This document shows positions 28,025 to 42,778 of a DNA stretch of 64,000 nt, piece after piece. This stretch comes from Daphnia carinata. Lineage: Eukaryota; Arthropoda; Branchiopoda; Diplostraca; Daphniidae. Under the pieces are notes generated by a model that was not told the origin of the DNA, searched no databases, and saw only the letters and a program-made list of their open reading frames with translations. The translations under genes were made by a program, and so were the position numbers. The stretch's first letter is position 1. Each line of letters opens with the position of its first letter. Location: the NCBI RefSeq assembly GCF_022539665.2, contig NC_081335.1, positions 4,836,001-4,900,000 of the forward strand. The letters are read 5' to 3'.

Positions 28025-31000
28025 ATGAGTGCCCCATCTGGTGACAGGGGAAAGGTTCTGGCCGTTATCATTTTGTCGGGTCGTTGGCGAATCAATGATC
28101 CCCTTTGCCATGGGCTTGGCTATATAGATGCACTCCGCCGTATAGTATTTATGGTTATGTGTTGGGCGGGTATATAAGAGTGTTAGAAAAAGAAAAAAAA
28201 AAGGAAAGAAAGAAAAGAATCTTATCCTATGCCACCAGTCTTACAATAATAATAATAATATACAGTTTATAAGAGCTACTTTAGTCAAAACTGCTGTTTC
28301 GTATAAAGACCAATTTTTAAGCCCCACTAAAAGCTCCACCCACCTACTGGCGCATGAAAGGAAAAAATAAAAAAAAATAAAAAAAAAAAAGGCCCGCACA
28401 CACTTGTCTGTGAATTGATGATCACAGCAGCAGGAGCCTCAACGACTAACCGAGCAAGGGAAAGAAAAACCAACACGATAACCGAGTGAACGCGCGCGGT
28501 GGAAAAAAGAAAAATTACGGCAACCAAATTTGCATACATATCTTTCGATCTATCGCGTTTATGTCTTTCTCTCTCTCTGTGTGTGTGTGTGTGTGTGTCT
28601 GTGTGTCTGTGTTTAAGCCTTAGAGAATCTCAAAAGAAAAAACGACGACGTTTTCTATGTATAGCGATGAATAACCCATAAGAATTTTACCTCTTCAACC
28701 AAGAGCCTAGCAGAATAATAGACACAGAGTGAGCGTTTTGCTGTTTGTATAGCCATCGATTGATAAGCCGGATGTTGATTATGTATCCCCCCCCAAAAAA
28801 AAAAATGGAAAGAAGGAAGAGCTTGTGCGCAGTAGATTTTTATTTTATTATTTTTTTTTTTATCGGATGTATATAGGGGAATAGATGCATTCATACCGTA
28901 CGTGAACTCACGGCAAGTCTATCAGCAAAAATAAAAAAAAGAAAAGTCAAAGCAAAGCGCGACGAACACGAAGTTGTTGCAAGAAAAAAGGGGAAAAAAA
29001 AAATGGAGGGGGAAAAGGGAAAGCGTCTATGTGTGTGTGTTCTCTCTCCGTCCTTGTTAACAAGGGAAACTAGAATTGGGAGAGACGCACCGAGTCAAAG
29101 CCGGAGCGGAACAATGGCTGTGCCTGATTGAAGCCGACCGACGAGCGTGAAAAGGTCATCCTTCTTGTTCCTCTTTTTTCATTTTTTTTTTTTTTTTTTT
29201 CATGTCCTCTTTTCACTTTCTTCAAACTTGGCAGGCAAAAGTTTGAAAGACAAAATAGAAATCTACGTAATCAAACTCTTTTACTTTCTACGCTATAATG
29301 AAGCGATCTTGATGCGGACATTTTGTAAAACGGGAGAGAGGCTTTCCGGTTCGCGAAAATGAATGAACATCAATTAAAACTAGCGCATAACATCGTTCAA
29401 TTTTTTTTTTTTTTTTGCCTTTTTTTTTTTCTCTGCAAAACGACGAAATAAAAGGCAATAATTAGGGGCAGCGCACGTGACGCGCATGTACGCTGCATCC
29501 ATAATCTCCAATGATTTTCAATTGCTCCTCCCTCTTAACTCGTTTCGGCAAGCATTACGTTCGCCAGATGCGATTTTCACGTGTGCTCACATTTTCGAAC
29601 AGCGTTACCTGAACTCACCTCAATGTCTTTGAACACAACAAAATCACAAGCGAATAGAAATAAAACTAAAATTCTAATATTAAAAAAAAAAAAAAAAATA
29701 GATCCATTGTTCTCCAGATCAATATATCCATTACAAGAGTATGTAGAGCTGTGTACGTACAGCTCGTGCGTCTATAGCGTAGAAAAAAAAAAAAAAAAAA
29801 AAAAAAAGATAAGGTTTTTTTTTTTTTATTATTATTATTATTTTTAGGAAGAGGGGAGGAGGACGATGACAATAAGAGCCAGGACCAGGTCCAAAATCGT
29901 CAGCTTCCAGCGGTGCGCGCAGCAGCACACGCCAGCGAGTGCAACCAAGCAAAGTTCACTGGTGCGCATAATTGGATTGGTCGAATCGTTCGTCTCTATT
30001 CGACCTATTACTATGTAGTCCATTGCTGCATCCATCTCTATCCATCCGTGAAAACCGAGTATATTACCAGAACCAGTTAAAGCCCAACTACTCATGTATA
30101 GATGGCCAAAAAGATATTGAGAAAAAAAAAAATAAAAGAAGTAAGCGCCAGTCTGTATGGAGAGAGTGGACCATCGTTTTTAGCCTCCCGTGCCATTCGA
30201 TGCGATGCCAATAAAACACCTGACTGGGCTTTCTCGTTACAAAAATAATAACAAGAGTTGTTCCATCGAGGAATAGAAAAAAGGAAAAAAAAAAAAAATA
30301 CAAGGATATTACGCTAATGTAATTGAAATTCTACTGAACGAATGCGGGATAAACGAGAAATTTGGCGAGCAAGTGGCTTTTGTTTCTAGTTCGGCTAGAC
30401 GCGCGTTCAAATGGAACGGCGATGGTTACACGTAGGGCAACAGGTATTCAATGGCAGTTGTCGGTGGACGCAATTTGCCACAGGTTTCGTGTTTCGCAAC
30501 CATCACGTCCGTTCGAAAAGGGTTAGTCTCTTATGAGCTCGGAGAGATAACATCTGAATTAGAAACAACATGTAAATGGGGTTTTACGCAATTTTTCTTT
30601 CGATCTGCATCCCACCTTTGGATCGGTTGATTGTCCCCGTGTGGTTTGACCATCACAACATAGCAGGACGCATAACAGACATCGTTCATCATTAGAAAAA
30701 AACAAAACAAATAAGAGGAAAGAGGCCAACGCGCTTTAGGTCTTCGATGAGGGCCTTTCTCGCTGCCCAGTAGCTTCTATTATTCATTTCCTATCACGGC
30801 TTCAAAAAAAAAACAAAAAAAACCCGCAATCAAGCCGCGAGACACCCATTGCAGCCGGACGTGAATGGCCATCCATCTTTCGATTGTACTCATTTACTTT
30901 ATATATACAGTATATATAAACATAAAGCACAATCATTTAGGTAAGACGTGTGAATCGCAAGGATGACATGGCCTCAGTTATAAATAGCCTCAGGTTCTAT

Positions 31001-31074
31001 TTATCGCGCGACGTTATTCAAAAATACTGCACATATTTCGACACACAGTTTCATTCATTAAAAACGTCCGTTTT

Positions 31075-31112
<38 letters not shown>

Positions 31113-34100
31113 GAAACAAGTGACGAGATGAAAGACAAAAGCGTTGGCTGACAAAGCCATCCAATGTCAAAAGAGAAAACTTTTGCCCGTGATGAATGTT
31201 TGATCTTTTCATTCGTGTGGTGTACCCCCCCCCCCCCCCCCCCGCCCGCGCTTGATGCTGTCCCGCTCTTCAAGTTGCTTCCTTCATCGCCGACTAACTT
31301 TCGTTAGAGCCAAAACTCTATTCTCTCGACGATTGATGAACCCCCGGTGTGTACATCCACGCCCCCCTCCAAACATATATATGCGCAAAACCAAAAACAC
31401 AGACGGTTGTGTCGTTGCCCCCTGATTTGATCAGATTCAACTGCCGTTGATTTAAAAATAAAAAAAATAAAATAAAATAACAGATGTCAAAACAAAAAAC
31501 AAAAAATAAAAAATACAATGGCCTATTTCCAATTTCTCGTATTTTTCGCCGCACTTCCCAAATAATCCGAGATAATTCGGTCCGTGTGTTTATAGTTCAC
31601 GCAGCGGCAAATTAGCCGGAATTCAATCAACTGCGTGCATACACATACACACACAGAGACGTGATGAAAATCCCACCATCACTACACATCCATCCAACAA
31701 CGGCTGCTGTACCGCTGTACTTTTTGTTTTTTTTTATTAATATTCCAGTCCTCTCTCTCTCTCTCTCCCCCTATTCTCTTTTGCTCCCGTGTGTGTCGTC
31801 TATGATGGAAACGCAACGCAGAGTTGGACTTGGGCTGCTCGCTCTGTATATAACGAGATCAATACGTGCAAGCAATTGCGAGCCTCTTTTTTTTTTTTTC
31901 TTTTTCTCCCCTTTTATTTTTGCGAAAAATAAATTCAAAGTAAAAGAAAGAAATCAAACAAAAATGCATTTTCTTTCCTAAATAGATTTCTACCGGTTGG
32001 ACGACTTTGACTTTCATCCTGGCCCCCCGTTTACCCTATACTGGCTTCTTCTTCTTCTTCTTCTTCTTTTGGATGATGTCGAAGTCGAGTTTCTCGTCTT
32101 CCCGCGCTTTGCAAATGCTTCACTAATTGGACGGGAGGAGGGAGAACGGAGGGAATTTTCTTTCGCTTGCGACCGCACATCGTTGGATGCCATTTTTTTT
32201 TTTCTTTTTTTTCTTTCAACAAGTTCTTCTTGCTCTTGCATCTCATTCGATAAGGAAGTCAGGCACATCAGAGTTTAGCTGGAAGACAACTAATTAGTCA
32301 TTTACGAATCAAAGATGTACGTTCGTCGTTCGTCTCTCTTGTCTATTTCCCCTTGTGCCTTATATATATATATAGTTCTTTGCATCCGCCTTTCACGTTT
32401 CGTTCGTACACACCGTGAAAAACGAGTCCAGGAAGCAGCAGGTTACTTTGGCTGCTATGCGTGTTGTCTAAGAGTAGCGACGAGAGGGAGGGGGGGGGGG
32501 GTGGGGAAGAGAGGGGGACTCTACCAAGCAACAAAACTAAACGGGTTGGCATGTTCTTATGACTCACGATCACCTGTGATGCGTGAACCCTCCATAGAGA
32601 CACACACACACACACACACACATACATTTTAAACGTATATATATATATATGTAAACTTTCTTCTTTCTTTCTCTCTTTTGATTAGAAATATATATATATA
32701 CTGTATAAAAAAAAAAAGAAGTTTAGATGGAACTTTTTTGATGAGAAAACGAGATCTATCAAATCAAAAGAATTAAAGAAAAAAAAAAAAAAAGAGAGAA
32801 ATAGGAAGGCGGTGGAGGGGGTGGGGGGGGGGTGGGATTCGAATGGAGTGTGCCGAAGGAAGGAGGTCAGACGGAGCGCAAAGAGTGCGCGTGCTGGAGG
32901 CGGAGTTTCATTATGGCATCACGGGGAATCGTTGTCGTTCATCCATTGCTTATGCCCCCCCCCCCCTTTCCACCCCTTCGCTCTATTGCGCCTCCATCCG
33001 TTTCCTGTTCACATGGTGAAGAGCGTCCGGGTGGAAGTAAAATCCCAACAACCAGCGACCACCACAAGGCCATCATTCCCCTTATGCCAACGCCCACGCA
33101 CTTTCGTCCACAACTCCAATGATAATAATACAAAAAAGAAAAAAAAGTAGGAGGAAGGGGCTCGAATATCGTTGAGATGTGGAAACACGTCTAACAACAA
33201 CAGCAACAACAAAAAAAATTCGATCAAGAAACGAAAAAAAAAAAAAAATAAAAATAAAAATAATAATAATAATAATAACAATAATGTCCATGGCAATTTT
33301 GTATGGGCTTTGTGTAGTTGCACGTCGTCGCCTTACTGTCCAGGGAGTTTTCTCTGCAGGAGAGGGGAACGAGTTGGCTGGATGGGTTCTATATACAATC
33401 GCACTTGCAAAAGGGAGGGTAACCCCCCCCCCCCGTCCACCCCCCGGTTCCTCCACCATCTCTGGTAGACGTGGAAGATTGAGTGCGCATCCGGTGCGAC
33501 CCGTCTTTTTCCTTCTCTTCTTTTGTTTTCTTTCTTTCTTTCTTTCTTTCTTTTTTTTTTTTTTTAAAGTTTATTTATTTCTGATTATTTCTTCAGCGTC
33601 GACGTGTTGAAATGTATTGCACACACACACAACACAATGCAGAGGGTCACCTTTGATTCGGCGGGCTGTTGGGTCCTTATTCGATTATGACGTCATCATC
33701 GACGAACGCGGGCCGAGTACAACAGCCCCCGCCCGTTCAGCTCTTTGGCAAATAAAAATGTTGGATTTCCAGGGCCGATTTTTTAAAGCGAAGAAATTCG
33801 TCTTTGCTGGAAGGAGGGGCAGTATTTTAAAAGAGCAAGCCTTGCGATGGCTGTTAGTATCACTTGGACCCAGGCTCATCTATAAAGAAGAGATGGCAAA
33901 GTGATGCGTAGAAAGCGGCTTGGGAAAAAGAGGAAAACAATCTACGCACGAGGAGGGAACTCCACTGATGAGATTCGTTTGCTTTCACCATCCGCTAGGC
34001 GTTTTCTAAAGCGAGGAATGAAAACGAGCGCACGCTTCCGTCGTCTCGTGCGTATGTCTGAACCGCATTAACCGGATCAAACGTTTCGCAATTTCTTAGT

Positions 34101-37100
34101 GAAAAAAAAAATAAATAAATAATAATAATAATAATAATAAAAAGCTCTTTTGTTTTCCCTCTACATTTTGTGGGGAGAGAGGGAACTTTTTTTTAAAGAA
34201 AACCTTGTCTATAAAATAAAAAGCCGACCGGTAGGAGATTATTCTCGTTCGTCACAGAGAGAACACGGGGACAGACGGAACGTCACAGCGTCGAAAGACA
34301 CAACAGTAACATACAATACAACAAAACGAAGAGTGATGAAAGAAAAAATTTCATTCAAAATCCCTCGGTTGAAAGAACGAAAAAAAAAATGTTTCGCTAG
34401 ATTTAACACGCAGCGCTGACATTGAATGAGAGAACGACCAACAGATTCATGGGCGTTTAACAAACGAAAGAGATAAAAAAAAAAAAAAAAAAAGAAAGAA
34501 AGGGAGATCAAATCAAAAAGAAACTATAAATGATAATAATAGTAACAATCAGATATAGCCTGGCCTATAGCCTAAAAAAGCACAGCAGATGAACGATCGT
34601 CGGGATGCCCCCCCCCGAAAGAAAAGCTGTACCCTTGCCAAACGTAGCGCACGAGATATACAGTACGTTGGATACGTTAACACTAACCACACTATATTAC
34701 TCCATTCAGAATATAATAACGCATCAAAGATTTATTTAATCCCCTTTTCTCATTTTTTGATTTTCTTTCCTTAATGACGTGTCTTCAGATATTTTCTTTG
34801 TCTTCGTGTGACGCGACATTTGGCTGTGCGATGATAAGCCAAACTTGAGCTCCGCTCCTATCCACCTTGTGATGGTTGCGCGCATTTGTTTTCTTTTTTT
34901 TTTTTGTTTGTTTTTTTTTGTTTTGTTTTTTTGGTTTGGCCGTTTGATACTGTCCGCACACATCAACGTTTCTACGTGCATTTCTTATTTATAGCCATTT
35001 CCATGCGACGTGTGTGTCACATCGCTGCTCGTTGGGTTTGACAAGTCGCCAAAAAAAAAAACAAAAAAAAAAACAAATGCGAGGGGGAGATTCGGGATTC
35101 AACGTGTAAGTCTGTAACTCTAGAGAGACTGTGTGGTCCAAGTTCTCTTTCTTATGCCGACCCCAGGGATAGACTTGGGATAATACCACCACATTAAAGA
35201 AACAAAACAAGGATAGTAATAACCCTATGCCAAAAACCAAAGGTAAACTGTAGGACATCCTCAGGGTCTACGGGAAATGTCTATCCGTATGTCTTGCGTG
35301 ATGGAGTGTATATAATACATATGAAAACGTCTATGTTATTGAGCTATTGCCTGTACGTCAGTTCCGAGTGCACTTTCACTGGACGTCTAAAAGGAAAAAG
35401 AAAAGCAAAACAAAAGTTTGTCTCTCCGGGCATGAGGGAAAGACAAACTTGAAACTTGTTTGTGAATAAACCAAAAGCAAATCTGCTCGAGCTAGACCCA
35501 ATTACGGCTCAACTTATTGATACGATCCGACGACTATGGAGGACGTAACAGATGCCTAGTGTCCAGCAGGCCTCGAAGTACGAGCAAAAATCAACTAAAA
35601 CGCCAAACGTTTTCGTTTCAATTATTCAACAAGGGGCTAATGAAATTCCAAATGAATTCAAAGGACAGTATGCGAGAGAATCAAATAATGATCGTCCCTC
35701 TCTGTTCCTTTTTATTTCGGGAACCTTAAGCTGCTAATGAAACATAAATACAACAAACGTAGAGCCCAATTTTTTATCTTTCAAAAAAAAAAAAAATGGG
35801 ACCTGCCGTATACAACTGCGCTCAACAAAAGACGGGGACATTCAGGCCAACTTCAATAGCCTCATGCGCAACTTATATCACAGCTCAATGTTCAATATCT
35901 CATATAGCAAAAAGAAAGAAAAAAAAAAACGATATCGCCTGTACACACGGACCGAGATAGTGTCCCCCCCCCCTTCAACTCTCTTCGTATCTGCCGACAC
36001 AAATGAGAAATAGTCGTCCTTTTCATCTATATACTTTCGCTTATGTCATCTTACGCCTTTTTTTTTTTCCTTATCTCTGCTGCTCCAACGTGCTGCGCTA
36101 AGCTCCTTTCTTATTTCGAACGCAAACTAATATGTAATCTTTTCTTCTTCTTCTACCTCTCCTTGTAGACATACCAACATCAATCCAACTGCTGTACATC
36201 CCCCCCCCTTTTATCTATTTTTTTTTTTTTTTTCTTCCCCTATGAAAACGCAGGCCATTCTTGGACTCTTCGTTTGCTCAACATCAGAGTCCCGCTCTGT
36301 TTTTTTTTTTGTTTTTTTTCTTTCCCCCTTTCGCGCAATTCTTCTTGACCCCTATTTTTCGGCGAGGGGCTTTGCCAAGCTAAACAATAACATTGCTATA
36401 GCTGACCAAATCCCCATGAAATAAAAAAAAAAAATAATAATAAAAAAAGAACCGTAAAAACAAATAGAAGAATAGATGAAAAAGAAAAGGGCGAGTCAAG
36501 CGCACCGAACACAGAGGGAAAAAAAAAGAAGAGCTTCGTGATTTATAATTTATAAGAAATTACAAGAAGCGAAAGTCATTGAGAACGGGGATCGCTGACG
36601 TTTGCCGAGAGATTTCTAACATTTCGTGCAACAATCCAACAGTCTCCGACATGATGGCGCTCACACACACACATCCTTTCAAATATAATTCGTGTTAGGA
36701 CAGAGGGATACGACGGACAGAATGAAAAGAGATGGGAGAGCATGCAAATAGAATGTGAGAGGGCCAGCACACACACAGAACAAAAGGGGGGGGGGGGGCA
36801 GACAAAAAGAAACAGAGAGAGAGAGAGAGAGAGAGAGAGCTCCTTTACTCTCTGTATAGTGCAACTACACGTATACACTGTCTGAGACACAAGAGGGAGC
36901 CCGTGAAGAAAAAGAAAAAAGAAAAAAAAAAAAAAAAAAAAAATAAAGAACAAGAGAAACTTGGAGCTCACCAGCAAACACGGAGCCGACAGAGGAAATT
37001 GGACCGTATGTGTACCGAGAGATACACACAGAGCACACAAAAGATATCTTCCGACGCAGCACTAGCCCTGCCTTCCCGGTCCCCGTCGTGTTCCCATGTC

Positions 37101-38357
37101 TGTCATCACGTTCACCGCGAAAAAAAACGGCCAAGGATACCCGATCTTTTTTCTTATTTGCCCCTTCCGATTTTCGGTAGGCCCGTATTGGGCACATCAA
37201 ACTCACCATTTTTACCCTCGAAATACATATTGTATATATTTTTATTTAAGAAAGAAAATAGCTGCCTCATTTTTTATTCCGTGAATGTCGTATAACCTTT
37301 CGAAAAACGTCATCTTCCATCACGATATGCTAAAAAATAGGTAAATAGCCATATCATCAAGGAGACATTCTCGTGCTGTACAACCATCATCGACACTCTT
37401 CCTGCGCATAAAACGAAACGTCCATCTATGCACATTTTTTTTTTTTTTTTTTTTTTTTCTTTTCCAGGGAAAATATCCAGCCGTTGTCTATTGTTGTCAC
37501 GCGGGAAGAGCCGTGCTGATGCTGCACGGCGGGTTTTCTTAGCCGGGGCTTTCCGCTCGTCCACACGCCATAAAGAAAGATGTGTGTGTGTGTGTGTGGG
37601 TGGGTGCATGTGTAACACACACACACACACACACACGCGCGCGCTTTTATGTGCCCATTGGATGAAAACCTACGTCTTTGCACGAACTCATCCCAATATC
37701 TTCCTATTCATCATCTTCCTATTTTTCTCAGTTGTACGTGAAGCAACGGATGTGAAAAGAGATCCCCCCCCCCTTCACATTCATGTCCGAATGAAGGGGG
37801 GGGGAAGGAAAGAAAAAAAAAAAGATGTTTCCTCTCGAGCGAGTGATCTGACATTCTATGGCGGCTATTGATGAAGGGGTCCACGTATCTACCGACGACA
37901 GAAATGATTGGGGAAGCAAAGAAGAATCAAAACCTACGAAAGCAGAAACCATTTGATCGTTTTCATTTCATTTTTTTGTTTTGTTTTGTTTTGTTTTGTA
38001 TTTTTTAAAATTTTATTCTTGTACGTCTTTGTCAAAACCGGAATCAAAAAATCGTTTGTTCCTAACTGCAGTTGCGTATTTTAATATAGCATCGGATGAA
38101 AATCGTACGATCTTTGCATCCGCCATTGGCCCGTCCGACAAGGAGTGGGAGGAGAGAATGTCGTCCATCAATTGCACCGATTGTGATGTCCACTTTCTTT
38201 CCGTTTCTTTTTTTTATTTTCTTTTTCTTTTTTTTTTTTTTTTTTTTTTCAAAATTGATGTTGTGTAAAAAAGAACGGAGACACTGTCCCATTGGCCACT
38301 CTTTTCTCTCTTTCCTTCGCCGCCTCTTTTGCCTCCGTCACGGATGCGTACGGAAAC

Positions 38358-38424
<67 letters not shown>

Positions 38425-38603
38425 GGGAGGCGCGCGCTTTTCTAAAAATATCTTTTCTACTATTTTACTACGATCTAATTCTCAGACGACCGCCCATGTC
38501 GATAAGGCCACAATCCGAACTAAACCTTCTTTTGTTTTGCTTTTCTTTTCTTTTTTTTTTTTTTTTTTATTATTATCCTTCGCCCCGATTTTTTTACGTC
38601 TAC

Positions 38604-38639
<36 letters not shown>

Positions 38640-38858
38640 AGAAAAACATGGCACAAGGACTTCAATCAACAACGGCATCGATTCTTCTTCCCTTATCCCC
38701 CATCTGCAGTCGACGTCGGTTCAGTGATGCGGATGCAGCCCCTCACCAGCCGCGCCCGCATCCGGAAGGAGAAAGAAAAGAAGATGAAAAATAAATATAT
38801 ATATATATATATATAAAAAGAGGAGAAAGTAAAAGGACGAGATAGGGCATCACGCAAA

Positions 38859-38891
<33 letters not shown>

Positions 38892-40120
38892 TTAAAAAAA
38901 AAAAGGTGGACCCTGCAACTCGACGGACAGAGCGTGCGGGAATTTGTGCAATTCTCATTGTCAAGTCGTTGCACGACAGCAGAAAGTCGACTGAGGTCTT
39001 TGCGATAAATCAAATGGCTCCCCGTCTTTTTGTTGTTGTTGTTGTTGTTGATTTCTTTTAATATTTCTAGGATGCCGCTTTTTGCCTGTTATTCCCTGCT
39101 ATTATTATAAATTTTCTATGATCTTCAAAGACCTTGTGCTCCGTCTATGCTCCCTCTCTGTGTGTGTCTCTCGCGCTTTTCCACGTTCTCTTGATTAATT
39201 CGCAACACGTCCATTCTCCGCACAAAAACACGAGAGAGGGCGGATGTGATGTCGAGTTTTTTTTTTTTTTGTTCTGTCGCTGCAATTTGCTCTCACATTT
39301 GTACCGAGGCCCCAGCGCGTCGTGCCGGCTCTCTCTTTCATCGTTTTCCGTTTTTTTTTGTTTACTTTCGTCCCAATCTCATAATCACTGCCATCTAGCG
39401 TCAGACGTCATCCTCCTCATCATCTTCGGCCGACCAACCCGAAAAAAAAAAATAATAATAAGAAATGGAAAACGAAATGACGTCGACAGACTTTTTACTT
39501 GTCGCCTTTGTGTCTAGTGCCACCCAATGTCGCTAGCAGAAGAAGCAAACAGCTAAAAAAAAAGAAACTTCTCTTCTCTCTTTTTTTTTTTTTTTTTTTC
39601 CTACCTCCCCCCCCCCCCCCCCCCCGTTTTCTTCTCTTCTTACTTCCGCTGATGGCGCTCTTGGTTGCAGTAGATTCTCATTTCCGAAATGTCAACTCCA
39701 TCTCTCCATCTCATCGCGTAAGTCGCTCTCTTTTTTTTTTCTTTTTTCCCACTCTCTCTCTGTGTGTGTGTGTGTGTGTGTCTCACTTTTTCCTCTTTTT
39801 TCCCTTTTAATTCTTGGTTTCTATAACTCGTCAATGGACCAAGCGATGGTCTCTGACTCGGCCACGGTCGATATCAAATAGAGGAAAAAAAAAAAAAAAA
39901 AAAAAAAAGAAATGTAATAGAAAGGAAGGAAAGAGCGTAGATTGTATATAGCCGTACATGGCGCCAAAAATAGGAAGAAGAAAAAAAAAAAAAATAAAAT
40001 AAAATAAATGGTTGTAAATAATCTACACATACACTTGAGGGTCTTCACTCGCAGCTGGTGACTGGGTACACAGCAAAAGAAAAAGGGCAAAGGGAATTGT
40101 ATTCTTTTTCTCTGTGTGCG

Positions 40121-40159
<39 letters not shown>

Positions 40160-40532
40160 CAGAAATCGACCAAACTCTTTCCGTTTCTCTAGGTCTCTCT
40201 GACTCGTGAAGTTGAAAAAAAAAGAAAGAAAGAAAGAAAGAAAACTCGCGTTCTGAGAGGTCGTCAAAAGGTGATGGCTATTGAAAAAGCCAGAAAGAAA
40301 TGAGAGAAGAGAAGAAGACGAGGATCTGAGAAGGTCGTGAGATGGTGTCGGTGTGGTCCTTTAAAAAAGAGAGAGAGAGAGAGAGAGAGCTACGGCTGAA
40401 TTGGGTTTCCATGTTATACATACATAGGCAATATATACATATTTGATGGCGAACGAAAAAAAAAGAAAAAAAAAAAGGACGGGAGGGATCCAACATCTCA
40501 TCGATCGGTTCCAATCGATTCGAGAGCTAGAC

Positions 40533-40569
<37 letters not shown>

Positions 40570-40697
40570 AAAACTAGGAGGGGTGTAGTACTAGTACTAC
40601 ATCTAAAGGCTCTTATGTATTATCGTGCAGCAGGGAAATGAGATGAGGTCAGCACAAGACGTATACTTGCCAGATGGATGAATGTATAGAACACACA

Positions 40698-40743
<46 letters not shown>

Positions 40744-42743
40744 TGGGTAACAAACGAAAAATATCGAAGAGGGGAAAAGAGCGAGAAAAAGAAAAAAAAA
40801 AAAAAAAAAGAAGAGAGAGGAACGACCATTTTCATCAACTGCTCAAGTTAGTCCCTCAATAGTGTACGAAAGCTGCTGTTCGGCTGCTACTTGGGGCTGT
40901 CCTTATCGTCGCAAAAGGCCAAAAGACCACGCACAAAAAGAAGAGAAACGCCAGTCAGGCAAAAAAAAACAAAAAAAAGAAGAAGGACGTTTGGATCCAA
41001 AGAAGTTCCTTCAAAAAAAAAAAGAAGAAAAAGGAAACGGGCAGATCGAAAGGAAATATCATATCGATCCGGCCCGTATATAGAGAAACAGCAACCGCTG
41101 TGCAACCGATTTCTCGCCGATATTTCCCTCCCCTTCTCTCCCTGCACCACCACCCCCCCTCCAACCGAAGTCAGTAGGCTCTCTTTTTAGAAGAGAAAAG
41201 AGACCTCTGGCGTGTTCGATATTGATAGATGACGTACATAAAAAGTGGTGGGAAAAAGAAAAAAAAAAAAAAGAAAAAAGAAAGGAGAAGCTTATTACAT
41301 CATTTTTCGTTGCCTTCTCTTTCACGGAAGCCTGACACACAAATCTAACTAGAAAGCAAAGTGGGCAAAGTCATATCTGTGCACAGGCCTACACACAATC
41401 TATACCCTATGAATGTGTATATACCTGCAGCTATGGCGCGCACACGAAATTTTGGGCCGTCACATATATCGACGGCGGCTTCATGATCCAATCAGTATCG
41501 ATCGATTCGAAAAAGAAAAAAAAATAAAATAAATAAATTCTATCATTCTCTTTTCCTTGTTGTTAAAGAGAGCGAAAAGCTGCTGTTGCAGCCCTGAAAA
41601 CGTCCGCACAAAAGAGAGAGAAAGCCGAACATTGAAAGCGAGAGAGAGACCAATAAGTCGTCTTGAACAAATGAAATAGAAAAAAAAAAAAAAAAAAAGA
41701 TTTTGAACGTCATGACACGAAGCTTTCCCGAAAAGCTTTTTTCTTTTTTTTTTTTTTTATCCTCCTTCCATTTTGATTATAGTCGTTTTTCTAGTAGTGT
41801 TCAAATAGGAAACCCCGAAACTATAGTCGAAACGATGTCTGGTTGCCTTTTGATTTTTCTTTGCTGTACGTACCGCTACGACTGTCGAGCTCTTACGTAC
41901 AGAAAGTCTATGTACGCAGTGCTGCTCTATTCCACTTGAAAATGACGATCTTGTAAGTTATCACAAATCTCTTCAAATGAAAGGAAGCTGAAAAATTCTA
42001 CCCCCCCCCCCCAAAAAAAAAAAATGAGGAAAAAGTTTCTCTTTTTCTACATCAAACAGGTCGTACCCTATCCGACCGGAAAACCTTCTCGATAAAAACG
42101 CACAAGTATCAGAAATTCTCTATTTTCTTTGATTGAAATCATCAAACGTTTGTCAGTTCTCCATCAATCTTTAAACCAATTTGAAAAAAAAAAAAAAAGA
42201 AGATACGTTTGAACGACTGGCTTCTCAAATGCAAAAAGAGAAAAAACAAAACAAAACAAAAACAAAAAAATTGATCTCGAAACTTCGTTCCATTTGTTAT
42301 GTTTAACCCGTTCATTAATGATTACGTCAATAGCATCAGGGGCGTTATGATAACAAAACGCTGTAAGACACGCACTGGCCAAGAGACGGCGAGCACCCTC
42401 GCATATGTACATGTATGTATAGAGTTGAACAATAAACAACATTTCTCAAATGGAAAGCACCTTCCGCTTGGGCCGTTAGACAAGACTTGCGTGTTGTGTC
42501 ACTGATCTGTTGATATAGCCCACATTAATGTAACATACACAAACAAACAATAAAGAAAATGATCAAAACAAAAATGAAACACACAACGGTGGTGCCACTG
42601 TAGCGGCATATGGCGTGCAAACAACCAATATGTTTCTAGACTCTCTCCTTTTTTTTTTTTTTTTTGCCCACACTCTCCGATACATTGAGTAATATCGCAC
42701 TGGAGTGAGGGATATGGTCAACACCCTCCATACAAGTCTACAT

Positions 42744-42778
<35 letters not shown>

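Noticed and set aside
37428-37480. Plus-strand T-run plus CCAG sequences resembling acceptors (also at 18902, 48857, 51186, 56065)
   Set aside because: With T runs this common, T-tract plus AG is expected by chance; no matching donors or coding continuity on the plus strand.
38392-38421. Long A runs considered as tails of retrotransposed copies
   Set aside because: No upstream reading frame or target-site duplication at the ones checked; several serve as splice pyrimidine tracts on the other strand.
38096-38816. 232-codon and 174-codon plus-strand frames
   Set aside because: Built from T, AC, A and GA repeats; opposite strand to the gene, with no domain and no conserved-looking segment.
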